Below are positions 1 to 7,908 of a DNA stretch of 64,000 bases, piece by piece. The notes under the pieces were generated by a model. The model made no database searches. It saw only the letters and a program-made list of their open reading frames with translations, and was not told the origin of the DNA. Every line of letters begins with the position of its first letter. Position 1 is the first letter of the stretch. Source of the DNA: CAWBJO01 sp963789175. GTDB taxonomy: Bacteria > Pseudomonadota > Alphaproteobacteria > Rhizobiales > Aestuariivirgaceae. Location: positions 166,264 through 230,263 of the forward strand of contig CAWBJO010000003.1 of assembly GCA_963789175.1 (NCBI GenBank). The letters run 5' to 3'. Made by a program: the position numbers and the translations under genes.

Positions 1-428
1 GCGATCTCCTGCAGAACATAGGCGAAGCTCGGGCGGCCGAACTTAGATTCCTTCGGGAAGTAGGTTCCGCCCCAGAACGGTGTCCCATCCGGCTTGAGGA
101 ACATGGTGAGCGGCCAGCCCCCCTGCTCTCCCAGCGCATGGAGCGAATCCATGTAGATCTTGTCAACGTCGGGTCTCTCCTCGCGGTCGACCTTGATGCA
201 GATGAAGTGCGCGTTCATCAGCGCGGCGGTGTCTTTGTCCTCGAAGCTCTCATGGGCCATGACATGACACCAGTGGCAGGCCGCATAGCCGACGGACAGG
301 AGGATCGGCCGGTCCTCCGCTTCAGCGCGACCCAAGGCCTCCTGCCCCCATGGCAGCCAGTCGACCGGGTTGTCGCGGTGCTGCAGGAGATAGGGACTCG
401 TTTCTTTCGCCAGCCGGTTTGCCGCCAT
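1..428 (-). CDS. YyaL/DUF255 thioredoxin-domain protein (N-terminal part, runs off the left edge)
   Basis: Reading the minus strand from the ATG at 428 gives about 142 residues of an uninterrupted frame that leaves the window at position 1. It opens with the family signature NRLAKETSPYLLQHRDNPVDW. This is followed by a thioredoxin-like stretch with the CHWCHVM motif near residues 53-59 and by FLKPDGTPFWGGTYFP. This is the N-terminal domain of the YyaL/spermatogenesis-associated protein 20 family (DUF255), which couples a thioredoxin fold to a glycosidase-like barrel. The barrel would lie outside the window. The family has no settled biochemical role. It is divergent from mnmE, with about 85 bp between the starts. 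Confidence 0.9.
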   Translation of the reverse strand, partial: MAANRLAKETSPYLLQHRDNPVDWLPWGQEALGRAEAEDRPILLSVGYAACHWCHVMAHESFEDKDTAALMNAHFICIKVDREERPDVDKIYMDSLHALGEQGGWPLTMFLKPDGTPFWGGTYFPKESKFGRPSFAYVLQEI

Positions 429-512
429 CTGTGTTAGATCCTGTCGACCGAAGACGCCCGGGTTCGAAACGCTGCCGTCACGATTCGGATCCGGAACGCT
501 GCCGCAAACACC

Positions 513-1841
513 ATGACCTCATCCGACACGATCTACGCTTTGTCCTCGGGAGCCGGTCTCGCCGGCGTTGCCATCATACGGGTGAGTGGACCCAAAAGCC
601 GGGGGGTTGTCAAAGCGCTGTGCGGCCGGCTTCCCAAGGAGCGGCGCGCGACGCTCACGCCCCTGCGTGCGGTCGACGGCTCGGTGATCGACCACGGCCT
701 CGTCCTGTGGTTTCCGGCGCCCCGATCCTTCACCGGCGAAGACACCGCCGAGTTTCACCTGCATGGCGGCCCGGCCATCGCCGAGGCCATGTTTCGAACG
801 CTCGAGGCCATGGACGGCCTGCGGTCGGCCGGGCCCGGCGAGTTCACGCGCCGGGCCTTCGCGAACGGAAAGATGGACCTTCTGGAAGCCGAGGGGCTGG
901 CCGACCTCATCGCAGCGAAGAGCGAGCGGCAGCGGCGGCAGGCCTTGTTCCACAGCGAGGGAAAGGCGAGCGAGACGATCGCAGCGTGGCGCCGGGAAAT
1001 CGTCGAGATCCTGGCGAGGCTCGAAGCGGCCATCGACTTCGTGGAGGAGGCGGACGTCACGGCGGAGGTCCGGGCCCATGCCGAGCGGGGCATCGTCGCG
1101 CTGGTGGAGCGCATCGAGCGCGAAATCGAACGCGGTGCCCAAGGCGAAAGGCTGCGGCGCGGTTTCACGGTGGTGATCGCCGGGTCGCCCAATGTCGGCA
1201 AGTCGAGCCTCCTCAATGCGCTCGCCGGCCGGAATGCGGCCATCGTGTCGGACATTCCGGGTACGACGCGCGACATCGTCGAGGTCGCGATGACGCTCGG
1301 CGGGCTGCCCGTGACGTTGAGGGATACGGCCGGCCTGAGGATCGGCTCGGCCGATCCGCTCGAAGTCATGGGCATGGGCCGGACGCGGGAGGCCATGGAG
1401 CAGGGGGATCTCGTGCTGTGGCTCGCCGCTCCGGATGTTCCGACCGGCGGGGCCAGCGAGGGCATCGATTCGGATACGTTATGGATCTGGAACAAGAGCG
1501 ATCTCAAAGGATGGGCCGGGCGGGCAGATAAAACGCGGCCGCTCGAAGTGTCGACCAGAACCGGGGCAGGGCTCCAGGAGCTCGAGGTGGACATCATCCG
1601 CCGGCTGACCCGCCAGGTTTCGGATGCGGAAGGGGCGCTCGTGACGCGGCAGCGCCACCGCGACTGCCTCCTCGCCATGCGCGGCCACCTTCGCACAGCA
1701 ATGACAAGGAGGGAAAGCGAGATCGAGTTCATGGCCGAAGACGTGCGGCTCGCCGCCCGGGCGCTCGCCGAGCTCGGGGGGCAAGTTGACGTCGAGTCGC
1801 TTCTCGATGCCATCTTCCGCGAGTTCTGCATTGGCAAATGA
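513..1841 (+). CDS. mnmE: tRNA uridine-5-carboxymethylaminomethyl(34) synthesis GTPase MnmE
   Basis: 442 residues, the usual length. With MnmG it makes the cmnm5 modification at U34 of tRNAs reading split codon boxes. The N-terminal folate-binding domain includes the stretch GPGEFTRRAFANGKMDL. The inserted G domain shows G1 GSPNVGKSS (about 222-230), G2 DIPGTTRD, G3 DTAG (about 270) and G4 NKSD (about 326). The protein ends with FCIGK, the C-terminal C-[ILV]-G-K box that carries the catalytic cysteine. The start is the ATG at 513. It lies upstream of mnmG, with a parS-like palindrome between the two genes. Confidence 0.98.
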   Translation: MTSSDTIYALSSGAGLAGVAIIRVSGPKSRGVVKALCGRLPKERRATLTPLRAVDGSVIDHGLVLWFPAPRSFTGEDTAEFHLHGGPAIAEAMFRTLEAMDGLRSAGPGEFTRRAFANGKMDLLEAEGLADLIAAKSERQRRQALFHSEGKASETIAAWRREIVEILARLEAAIDFVEEADVTAEVRAHAERGIVALVERIEREIERGAQGERLRRGFTVVIAGSPNVGKSSLLNALAGRNAAIVSDIPGTTRDIVEVAMTLGGLPVTLRDTAGLRIGSADPLEVMGMGRTREAMEQGDLVLWLAAPDVPTGGASEGIDSDTLWIWNKSDLKGWAGRADKTRPLEVSTRTGAGLQELEVDIIRRLTRQVSDAEGALVTRQRHRDCLLAMRGHLRTAMTRRESEIEFMAEDVRLAARALAELGGQVDVESLLDAIFREFCIGK

Positions 1842-1863
1842 GTAACCTTAATGGGGCTTAACC

Positions 1864-1879
1864 TGTTTCACGTGAAACG
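1864..1879. promoter_or_regulatory. parS-like centromere site 1
   Basis: The palindrome TGTTTCACGTGAAACG matches the bacterial parS consensus TGTTTCACGTGAAACA at 15 of 16 positions. It lies between mnmE and mnmG, about 2.6 kb from parA. ParB would load here as a CTP-dependent sliding clamp. The match and position are seen directly; binding is inferred. Confidence 0.85.
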
Positions 1880-1949
1880 GAATTTCCCCGAGTCCTCAGC
1901 CTGCCTTTACGACCGAAGGTGGGTAGACTAAACCACGCGACGTAGAGCG

Positions 1950-3848
1950 ATGCCCATATCCAAAACCACATTCGACGTCATCGTGATCGGCGGCGGCCAT
2001 GCCGGCTGCGAAGCGGCCGCAGCCGCCGCCCGGGCCGGGGCGTGCGCCGGGCTCGTGACCCACAGGTTCGCGACCATCGGCGAGATGTCGTGCAACCCGG
2101 CCATCGGCGGCCTCGGCAAGGGGCACCTAGTGCGGGAGATCGATGCGCTCGACGGGCTCATGGGTCGGGTCGCCGATGCGGCCGGCATCCAATTCCGCCT
2201 TCTCAACCGGTCACGGGGTCCGGCGGTTCGGGGTCCTCGCGCCCAGATGGATCGCACGCTCTACCGGCGTGCCATGCAGGACGCCATTCGGGCGACGGTC
2301 GGAATTTCTGTCATCGAAGGGGCCGTCGCGACGCTGAGTCTCGGGTCCGGAGGGAGGATCGACGGCATCGTATTGGAGGATGGCCGGGCCTACGGGGCAG
2401 GGGCCGTCGTGCTCACGACCGGCACCTTTCTCGGCGGTCTTATCCATATCGGCGAGACGCGCATTCCGGCAGGCAGGGCAGGAGAGCCGCCGGCAATCGG
2501 CCTCTCGGCAGCCTTGCGGGAGAGCGGCCTTCGCCTCGGCCGGCTGAAGACCGGTACGCCCGCCCGGCTGGACGGGAGGACCATCCGGTATGACGGGCTG
2601 GAGCTGCAGCCGGGCGATGATCCGCCGGTGCCGTTTTCCTTCCTGACGCACCGGATCGAAACGCCCCAGATCTCCTGCCACATCACCGCCACCACGCCGG
2701 AGACCCACGCGATCATTGCCGCCAACCTCGAGCGGTCGGCGATCTATTCCGGGCAGATCGAAAGCCGCGGTCCGCGCTACTGTCCCTCCATCGAAGACAA
2801 GATCGTCCGCTTCCAGGAGCGGCACTCCCACCAGATCTTCCTCGAGCCGGAGGGTCTGACCGATCATACCGTCTATCCAAACGGCATCTCGACGTCGCTG
2901 CCGGAGGACGTGCAGGCGGCGTTCATCCGGACCATACCCGGTCTCGAGCGCGTCGAGATCCTGAGACCCGGCTATGCGATCGAGTATGACTATGTCGATC
3001 CGCGGCAGCTCGACCCCAGCCTCGAGACGCGGGCGCTTCCGGGTCTTTTCCTGGCCGGGCAGATCAACGGAACGACCGGATACGAGGAGGCCGCCGCCCA
3101 GGGCCTGATGGCCGGACTCAATGCGGCTCGAAAGGCGGGCGGGAGCGGGCCGGTCATCCTCGATCGTACCCAGGCCTATATCGGGGTGATGATCGACGAC
3201 CTGGTGAGCAGGGGGGTCAGCGAGCCCTACCGCATGTTCACCTCGCGGGCCGAATACCGGCTGACGCTGAGAGCCGACAATGCCGATGACCGACTGACCC
3301 GTTGGGGAGCGGCACAGGGCGTCGTGGGCGGGCCGCGCCTCCAGGCCTTCGAAGAGCGCAGCGCCGCCATCGACGCGGCGAGGGCGCTTGCGGAGGGTTT
3401 GAGGATCACGCCCAGCGCGGCGAACCGCCTCGGCCTCAAGCTCAACCAGGATGGCCAATGGCGATCGGCCTTCGACCTTCTCGGTCATGCCGGTGCGACA
3501 AGGGAGACGGTGCTCGGCCTGTGGCCGGAGCTCGCCGGCGTTCCCGGGTTTGCTCTCGAGCGCCTGGAAGCGGAGTCGCTCTACCGCGGCTATGCGGTAC
3601 GGCAGGAGGCGGAGATCGCGTCCTACCGGAAGGAGCAGGCGATCCGGCTGCCATCGAACCTGCCCTACGAAACCATGCCGAGCCTGTCGCGGGAACTCCG
3701 TGACAAGCTAGCGGCCCTACGCCCGGCAACACTCGCCGATGCGGCGCGAATCGAAGGCATGACACCGGCCGCCCTGAGCGTGATCATCGGTCATGTGCGT
3801 AAGAGCGAAGCGGACGGCTCGACATTGCGGGCAGCCGGCGGCCGATGA
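1950..3848 (+). CDS. mnmG: tRNA uridine-5-carboxymethylaminomethyl(34) synthesis enzyme MnmG
   Basis: 632 residues, full length. It is the FAD-dependent partner of MnmE. The FAD dinucleotide-binding motif GGGHAGCEAA is near residues 12-21. It is followed by the family signature CNPAIGGLGKGHLVREID and later by LFLAGQINGTTGYEEAAAQG. The C-terminal helical domain that contacts MnmE and tRNA is present, with the conserved stretch SLSRELRDKL near the end. The start ATG at 1950 follows the parS-containing spacer. The stop overlaps the rsmG start as ATGA at 3845-3848, so the two are probably translationally coupled. Confidence 0.98.
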   Translation: MPISKTTFDVIVIGGGHAGCEAAAAAARAGACAGLVTHRFATIGEMSCNPAIGGLGKGHLVREIDALDGLMGRVADAAGIQFRLLNRSRGPAVRGPRAQMDRTLYRRAMQDAIRATVGISVIEGAVATLSLGSGGRIDGIVLEDGRAYGAGAVVLTTGTFLGGLIHIGETRIPAGRAGEPPAIGLSAALRESGLRLGRLKTGTPARLDGRTIRYDGLELQPGDDPPVPFSFLTHRIETPQISCHITATTPETHAIIAANLERSAIYSGQIESRGPRYCPSIEDKIVRFQERHSHQIFLEPEGLTDHTVYPNGISTSLPEDVQAAFIRTIPGLERVEILRPGYAIEYDYVDPRQLDPSLETRALPGLFLAGQINGTTGYEEAAAQGLMAGLNAARKAGGSGPVILDRTQAYIGVMIDDLVSRGVSEPYRMFTSRAEYRLTLRADNADDRLTRWGAAQGVVGGPRLQAFEERSAAIDAARALAEGLRITPSAANRLGLKLNQDGQWRSAFDLLGHAGATRETVLGLWPELAGVPGFALERLEAESLYRGYAVRQEAEIASYRKEQAIRLPSNLPYETMPSLSRELRDKLAALRPATLADAARIEGMTPAALSVIIGHVRKSEADGSTLRAAGGR

Positions 3849-4510
3849 CCCCCCTGCCGCCCTCGGTCGGGCCGGAAGAGGTCTTCGCCACCTTCAATGT
3901 TTCACGTGAATCACAGGTCAGACTCCGGCACTACGCAGACCTGCTGACGCGATGGCAGTCCCGCATCAATCTCGTCGGTCCGGAAACCATCCCGCACCTC
4001 TGGCAACGGCATGTCGCCGATGGGGTGCAGCTCATCCGGTTCGTCGGCACGGAGCCGCGCACCGTCATCGACGTCGGCAGCGGCGCCGGGATCCCGGGTC
4101 TCGTGTTCAAGCTCGCCTTTCCGCAGCACCGGGTCGTGCTCATCGAAAGCAATGGAAAGAAGGCGGCGTTCCTCGCCGAGGCGGCGCGGCAGGGGAACGT
4201 CGAAGTCGACATCCTCAGGCAGCGAATCGAGCTGGTCGATTCGGAGCCGTACCGAAAAGACAGCCCCATCGTCACGGCACGGGCGGTAGCGCCACTGGCA
4301 AAACTCCTCGAAATGACCAAAGCGCTCCGCGAAAGCGGTAGCGGACTCTTTTACAAAGGTGAGAGCGCAGATGATGAATTGACGGACTCAGCGGTTTGCT
4401 GGAGAATCCGCTACGTCAAGCATCGCAGCATCGTTGAACCGAAAGGTTCGATCATGGAAGTCCTGGAGGCCCGGCGAATTCATGACCCAGACGACGAGCG
4501 TGGCGGATAG
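3845..4510 (+). CDS. rsmG: 16S rRNA (guanine(527)-N(7))-methyltransferase RsmG
   Basis: 221 residues. It methylates G527 of 16S rRNA using SAM. The Rossmann-type SAM-binding motif DVGSGAGIPGLVFKLAFP is near residues 76-93, followed by the acidic residue in VVLIESNGKK and by TARAVAPLAKL, all typical of the family. The N-terminal FNVSRESQVRLRHY is encoded by DNA that also forms a parS-like site. The start overlaps the end of mnmG. The last 10 codons overlap the beginning of parA, so mnmG-rsmG-parA-parB reads as one transcription unit. Confidence 0.97.
   Translation: MTPLPPSVGPEEVFATFNVSRESQVRLRHYADLLTRWQSRINLVGPETIPHLWQRHVADGVQLIRFVGTEPRTVIDVGSGAGIPGLVFKLAFPQHRVVLIESNGKKAAFLAEAARQGNVEVDILRQRIELVDSEPYRKDSPIVTARAVAPLAKLLEMTKALRESGSGLFYKGESADDELTDSAVCWRIRYVKHRSIVEPKGSIMEVLEARRIHDPDDERGG
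3898..3913. promoter_or_regulatory. parS-like centromere site 2 inside rsmG
   Basis: TGTTTCACGTGAATCA matches the parS consensus at 15 of 16 positions. It sits within the rsmG coding sequence, where it encodes the NVSRES segment. This is a second site close to parAB, as expected for an origin-proximal centromere region. Confidence 0.8.
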
Positions 4511-5309
4511 GATTCCGAGAACCCTCGCCATTGCCAACCAGAAAGGCGGCGTCGGCAAGACGACGACCGCGATCAATCTCGGTACGGCGCTCGCGGCGGT
4601 GGGGGAAGAGGTCCTGATTTGCGACCTCGATCCGCAAGGCAATGCCAGCACAGGGCTCGGCATCCACCGGGCACCCGGCATGCGGTCGACCTACCATGTG
4701 TTGATGGGAGAAGCCTCGCTCACCGACGTCGTCGTCACGTCGGGCATACCGCGACTCTCCTGCGCGCCTTCAACGATGGACCTCCTCGGAGCCGAGCTCG
4801 AGCTCGCCGAGATTGCCCGCAAGACCCACCGCCTGCAGGATGCGATCGCCCACGAGGTCGTGGCCCAGGACGAGCGCATCCGCTACAGCTATATCCTCAT
4901 CGACTGCCCGCCGTCGCTCAACCTACTCACCATCAACGCGCTGACGGCGGCTGATGCGGTGCTGGTGCCGTTGCAGTGCGAGTTCTTCGCGCTCGAAGGA
5001 TTGAGCCAGCTCCTCAAGACGGTCGAGCGGGTGCAGGCCAACCTCAATCCCCGGCTCTCCATCCAGGGCGTCGTCCTTACCATGTTCGACCGACGCAACA
5101 GCCTGTCGGAGCAAGTGGCTGAAGACGTTCGCAGCGTGCTCGGCGAGAAAGTCTACCAAACGGTCATACCGCGGAACGTGCGCATCTCGGAAGCACCGTC
5201 CTACGGCAAACCCGTTCTCCTTTACGACAATGCATGCGCGGGCAGCCAAGCCTATATTCGTCTCGCCTCCGAAGTGATTCGCCGCGAGAAGCACCTCAAG
5301 GCGGCGTAG
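4482..5309 (+). CDS. parA: Chromosome partitioning ATPase ParA
   Basis: About 275 residues from the ATG at 4482. The in-frame codons upstream lie inside rsmG and add nothing conserved. The deviant Walker A box QKGGVGKTT (residues 20-28) is followed by DLDPQGNAS and by the Walker B-like ILIDCPPSLN. These are the signatures of the ParA/Soj ATPases that form a nucleoid-bound gradient to move ParB-parS complexes. It is followed 60 bp later by parB. Confidence 0.97.
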   Translation: MTQTTSVADRIPRTLAIANQKGGVGKTTTAINLGTALAAVGEEVLICDLDPQGNASTGLGIHRAPGMRSTYHVLMGEASLTDVVVTSGIPRLSCAPSTMDLLGAELELAEIARKTHRLQDAIAHEVVAQDERIRYSYILIDCPPSLNLLTINALTAADAVLVPLQCEFFALEGLSQLLKTVERVQANLNPRLSIQGVVLTMFDRRNSLSEQVAEDVRSVLGEKVYQTVIPRNVRISEAPSYGKPVLLYDNACAGSQAYIRLASEVIRREKHLKAA

Positions 5310-5369
5310 GGCGGCTCGATTCGGGAGTGTAACGATGGCGACGGGCGACAGATTGCGGATTATTTTCCT

Positions 5370-6245
5370 ATGATGCCTCAGCAGACCAAGCGGCGGCTCG
5401 GCCGGGGACTGGCGGCACTCATCGGCGAGGATGCCAATGACAGTGCTCCGGCGGGCGACGCAAACCAGCTGAAACGCATGCCGATCGAGTTCCTGAGGCC
5501 GAATCCCAACAATCCCCGCAAGACGTTCAAGGACGACGAGCTCGACGACCTGGCGCGGTCGATCGCCGAGAAGGGGCTCCTGCAGCCCATCCTCGTCCGA
5601 TCGACCACGGACGGCGGCATGCACGAGATCGTGGCGGGCGAGCGGCGTTGGCGAGCAGCACAGCGGGCCGGGATACACGACGTGCCGGTCCTCGTGCGCG
5701 ACCTGTCGGACGGCGAAGCGCTCGAGGTGGCGCTCATCGAGAACGTCCAGCGCGCCGACCTCAACGCCCTCGAGGAAGCGCAGGCCTACTCGCAGCTCAT
5801 GGACCAGTTCGGCTACACCCAGCAGCAGCTCGCCGACGCGATCGGCAAGAGCCGCAGCCACATCGCGAACACCCTGCGGCTCCTGACGCTGCCGGCCGAC
5901 ATCCGCAAGCACATCGAGGCCGGCGCGCTCACGGCCGGCCATGCCCGGGCGCTCATCGCCGCCGACAGCCCGACGGCGCTCGCCGACCAGATCATCAAGC
6001 TCGGACTCAACGTGCGCGAAACGGAGAAGCTGTCGCGCGGCGGGGAGGGGGTGGCGCGCAAGAAGCCGGGGCTGCGGTCAAGCGATCCCAACATCCGCGC
6101 CGTCGAGAATTCGCTGCTCGAAGCGCTGGGGCTGAAGGTCGAGATCGTCGAGGCAGGGAAAGACGGTGGCCGGATTACCATCCACTTCTCGACCCTCGAG
6201 CAGCTCGAGGACGTCTTCCACCGACTGCTGAAACCCGCCGCCTAG
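5370..6245 (+). CDS. parB: Chromosome partitioning protein ParB
   Basis: 291 residues. The basic N-terminus KRRLGRGLAALIGED is the ParA-stimulating peptide found in chromosomal ParB/Spo0J proteins. The CTP-binding motifs are visible: LQPILVR, GERRWRAAQ near residue 90 and ALIENVQRADLN. They are followed by the parS-reading helix-turn-helix (YTQQQLADAIGKSRSHIANTLR) and a C-terminal dimerisation domain. Its stop lies only 7 bp from the convergent holA stop. Confidence 0.97.
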   Translation: MMPQQTKRRLGRGLAALIGEDANDSAPAGDANQLKRMPIEFLRPNPNNPRKTFKDDELDDLARSIAEKGLLQPILVRSTTDGGMHEIVAGERRWRAAQRAGIHDVPVLVRDLSDGEALEVALIENVQRADLNALEEAQAYSQLMDQFGYTQQQLADAIGKSRSHIANTLRLLTLPADIRKHIEAGALTAGHARALIAADSPTALADQIIKLGLNVRETEKLSRGGEGVARKKPGLRSSDPNIRAVENSLLEALGLKVEIVEAGKDGGRITIHFSTLEQLEDVFHRLLKPAA

Positions 6246-6252
6246 GGCTCGC

Positions 6253-7293
6253 CTAGCCGGGACGGTGGCGGAAGGACGCCGCCATGCGCGCCAGCGACAG
6301 CGCGGCGCGGCTGGCGATCTGGTTCTCGAGCACTGGGAATTCGCGGGTCTGCTGCACGGCCTTTGCCGTCGTGTCGGCCGCGTTGCCAAGAGCCCCGGCG
6401 GTCCACAAGCGCAGCTGGTCGGCCACCTTGGCATGCCGGCCGAAGAACAGCGGCGGACGGGCGGCGCGAATGGCCGTCGCCTGGGGTGTTCCCGCTTCGA
6501 CCTCCAGAGCCAGGCGCTGAAGCGCCGCCGCATGAAATCCGAGCGCCGAAAGGGCACGCGAACCCGGCTCACCGCTTTCGATGAAACGCGCGAGCAGGAG
6601 GTCGGCGGCAGCGGCCTCGCCACAAAAGACGGCGTCGGCGAACTGATCGAGACCGGCTGCGGCCTTGTCGCTCGCGACAGCTTCGACGTCGGCAAGCGTG
6701 ATTGCATTGCGCCCGCGACAGTAGAGGACGACCTTGTCGACCTCAGAGCGGGACAGGCTACGATCGTTTCCGAGAAGCGCCAGGAGCCGGGCGCGGGCCT
6801 CGTCGGCGACCGCGAGCCCGGCGGCTGCGGCGGCCGTATCGATGAGATCGTTCAGGTCGTCGACCGTATCTTCGTAGCAGGCGACCGCGTAGGCGTGCCG
6901 CGAGGTCTCGAACGCGGTCCTGAGGCGGGCGCTCTTCGGCAGGCTTGCGGCCTCGGCGACAATGCGGTTGTCGCCCGCCCGACCGAAGTCGAGAGCGGCC
7001 AGCCGCGCCGCCAACCCCTGGCCCGCATCGGGAATCCAGATGGCCCGGCCGCCGCCGCCCATCGCCATCGACTGAACCTCATCGGCGAGACGAGCCGGAT
7101 CGTCGTTGAGAGACTGATCGTCGATCTCGACGACGCGAAACGGATCGTCGAGCGAGCCGGCGGTCGCGGCGACGATGCGTCTGGCAACTTCGCGAACCTT
7201 GCCGGAATCGGGTCCGTAGACGAGAAAGGCGACGATACCCGCCTCGGGCTTCCTCAGAACGGCATCGAGCGCGGCGAGCTTGAGGATCGCCAT
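6253..7293 (-). CDS. holA: DNA polymerase III subunit delta
   Basis: 346 residues, the usual length for the delta subunit of the clamp loader. It shows the N-terminal nucleotide-fold segment with FLVYGPDSGKVREVARRIV and the central GNDRSLSRSEVDKVVLYCRG typical of alphaproteobacterial HolA. Delta opens the beta clamp and has no functional P-loop, consistent with the degenerate segment here. It is the last gene of a leuS-lptE-holA minus-strand run, the standard order in this group. Confidence 0.95.
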   Translation of the reverse strand: MAILKLAALDAVLRKPEAGIVAFLVYGPDSGKVREVARRIVAATAGSLDDPFRVVEIDDQSLNDDPARLADEVQSMAMGGGGRAIWIPDAGQGLAARLAALDFGRAGDNRIVAEAASLPKSARLRTAFETSRHAYAVACYEDTVDDLNDLIDTAAAAAGLAVADEARARLLALLGNDRSLSRSEVDKVVLYCRGRNAITLADVEAVASDKAAAGLDQFADAVFCGEAAAADLLLARFIESGEPGSRALSALGFHAAALQRLALEVEAGTPQATAIRAARPPLFFGRHAKVADQLRLWTAGALGNAADTTAKAVQQTREFPVLENQIASRAALSLARMAASFRHRPG

Positions 7294-7299
7294 CGCGCC

Positions 7300-7809
7300 T
7301 TACTTGGCGGATGCGAAGTATGCGGCGAGCCGGGTGCGAATGTCGGTGCCCACCTCGTCGGCAGCCTTCTCCATGGCGTTGGTCTCGGCCTGGACGTTCG
7401 AGAAATCGGCATCGTTGCGATCATAAGCGATGCGCGAGAACGTCTTGCCCGTATGGAGGACACGGGCGCTTGCGGGGTCGGACAGCTCGTAGGCCACGTC
7501 GACCTTGAGGACAGCCCGCCGGACGAGATCGTCGGCATCGTCGACGGCGGTTTCGGTTTCGGAGGTTGCCACCAGGCGAAGACGGTAGTGTTCCTCGACA
7601 GTGCCGCCCGGCGACATGGAGGAGAGCAGCTTGTTGCGGACGAGCTGGCCCAGACGCGTCTTCTGCTCCTCGACGGTGATGCGCGAGAGCTCGCGGGCGG
7701 TGCTCGAGCCGACAGGGGTGGTCCCGTAGAGCGGCTCGAAGCCGCAGGCCGAGAGCATGCCGGCAAGGAGCGACAGCATGAGCATGGAAGCGAGACGGAG
7801 CTTCAACAT
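7300..7809 (-). CDS. lptE: LPS-assembly lipoprotein LptE
   Basis: About 169 residues from the ATG at 7809. A TTG four codons upstream is possible but would sit in front of the signal peptide. The hydrophobic leader ends in the lipobox LSAC, followed by GFEPLYG, the conserved start of mature alphaproteobacterial LptE. LptE plugs the LptD barrel in the outer membrane and helps insert LPS. Its position between leuS and holA supports the call. The rest is a mixed alpha/beta domain without diagnostic motifs. Confidence 0.9.
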   Translation of the reverse strand: MLKLRLASMLMLSLLAGMLSACGFEPLYGTTPVGSSTARELSRITVEEQKTRLGQLVRNKLLSSMSPGGTVEEHYRLRLVATSETETAVDDADDLVRRAVLKVDVAYELSDPASARVLHTGKTFSRIAYDRNDADFSNVQAETNAMEKAADEVGTDIRTRLAAYFASAK

Positions 7810-7908
7810 GGGGTCACCCAATTCTCCAGGGAACGACGCCGATCCGCCTCACGACGCAACCAGTGGCATTATCGGGCGGGACGCGTCCCGGATCAATGCC
7901 AAGCTCTA

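Noticed and set aside
2211..3488. Minus-strand frame of 425 codons inside mnmG
   Set aside because: Shadow of mnmG; no conserved motif and an Arg/Pro/Gly-rich composition.
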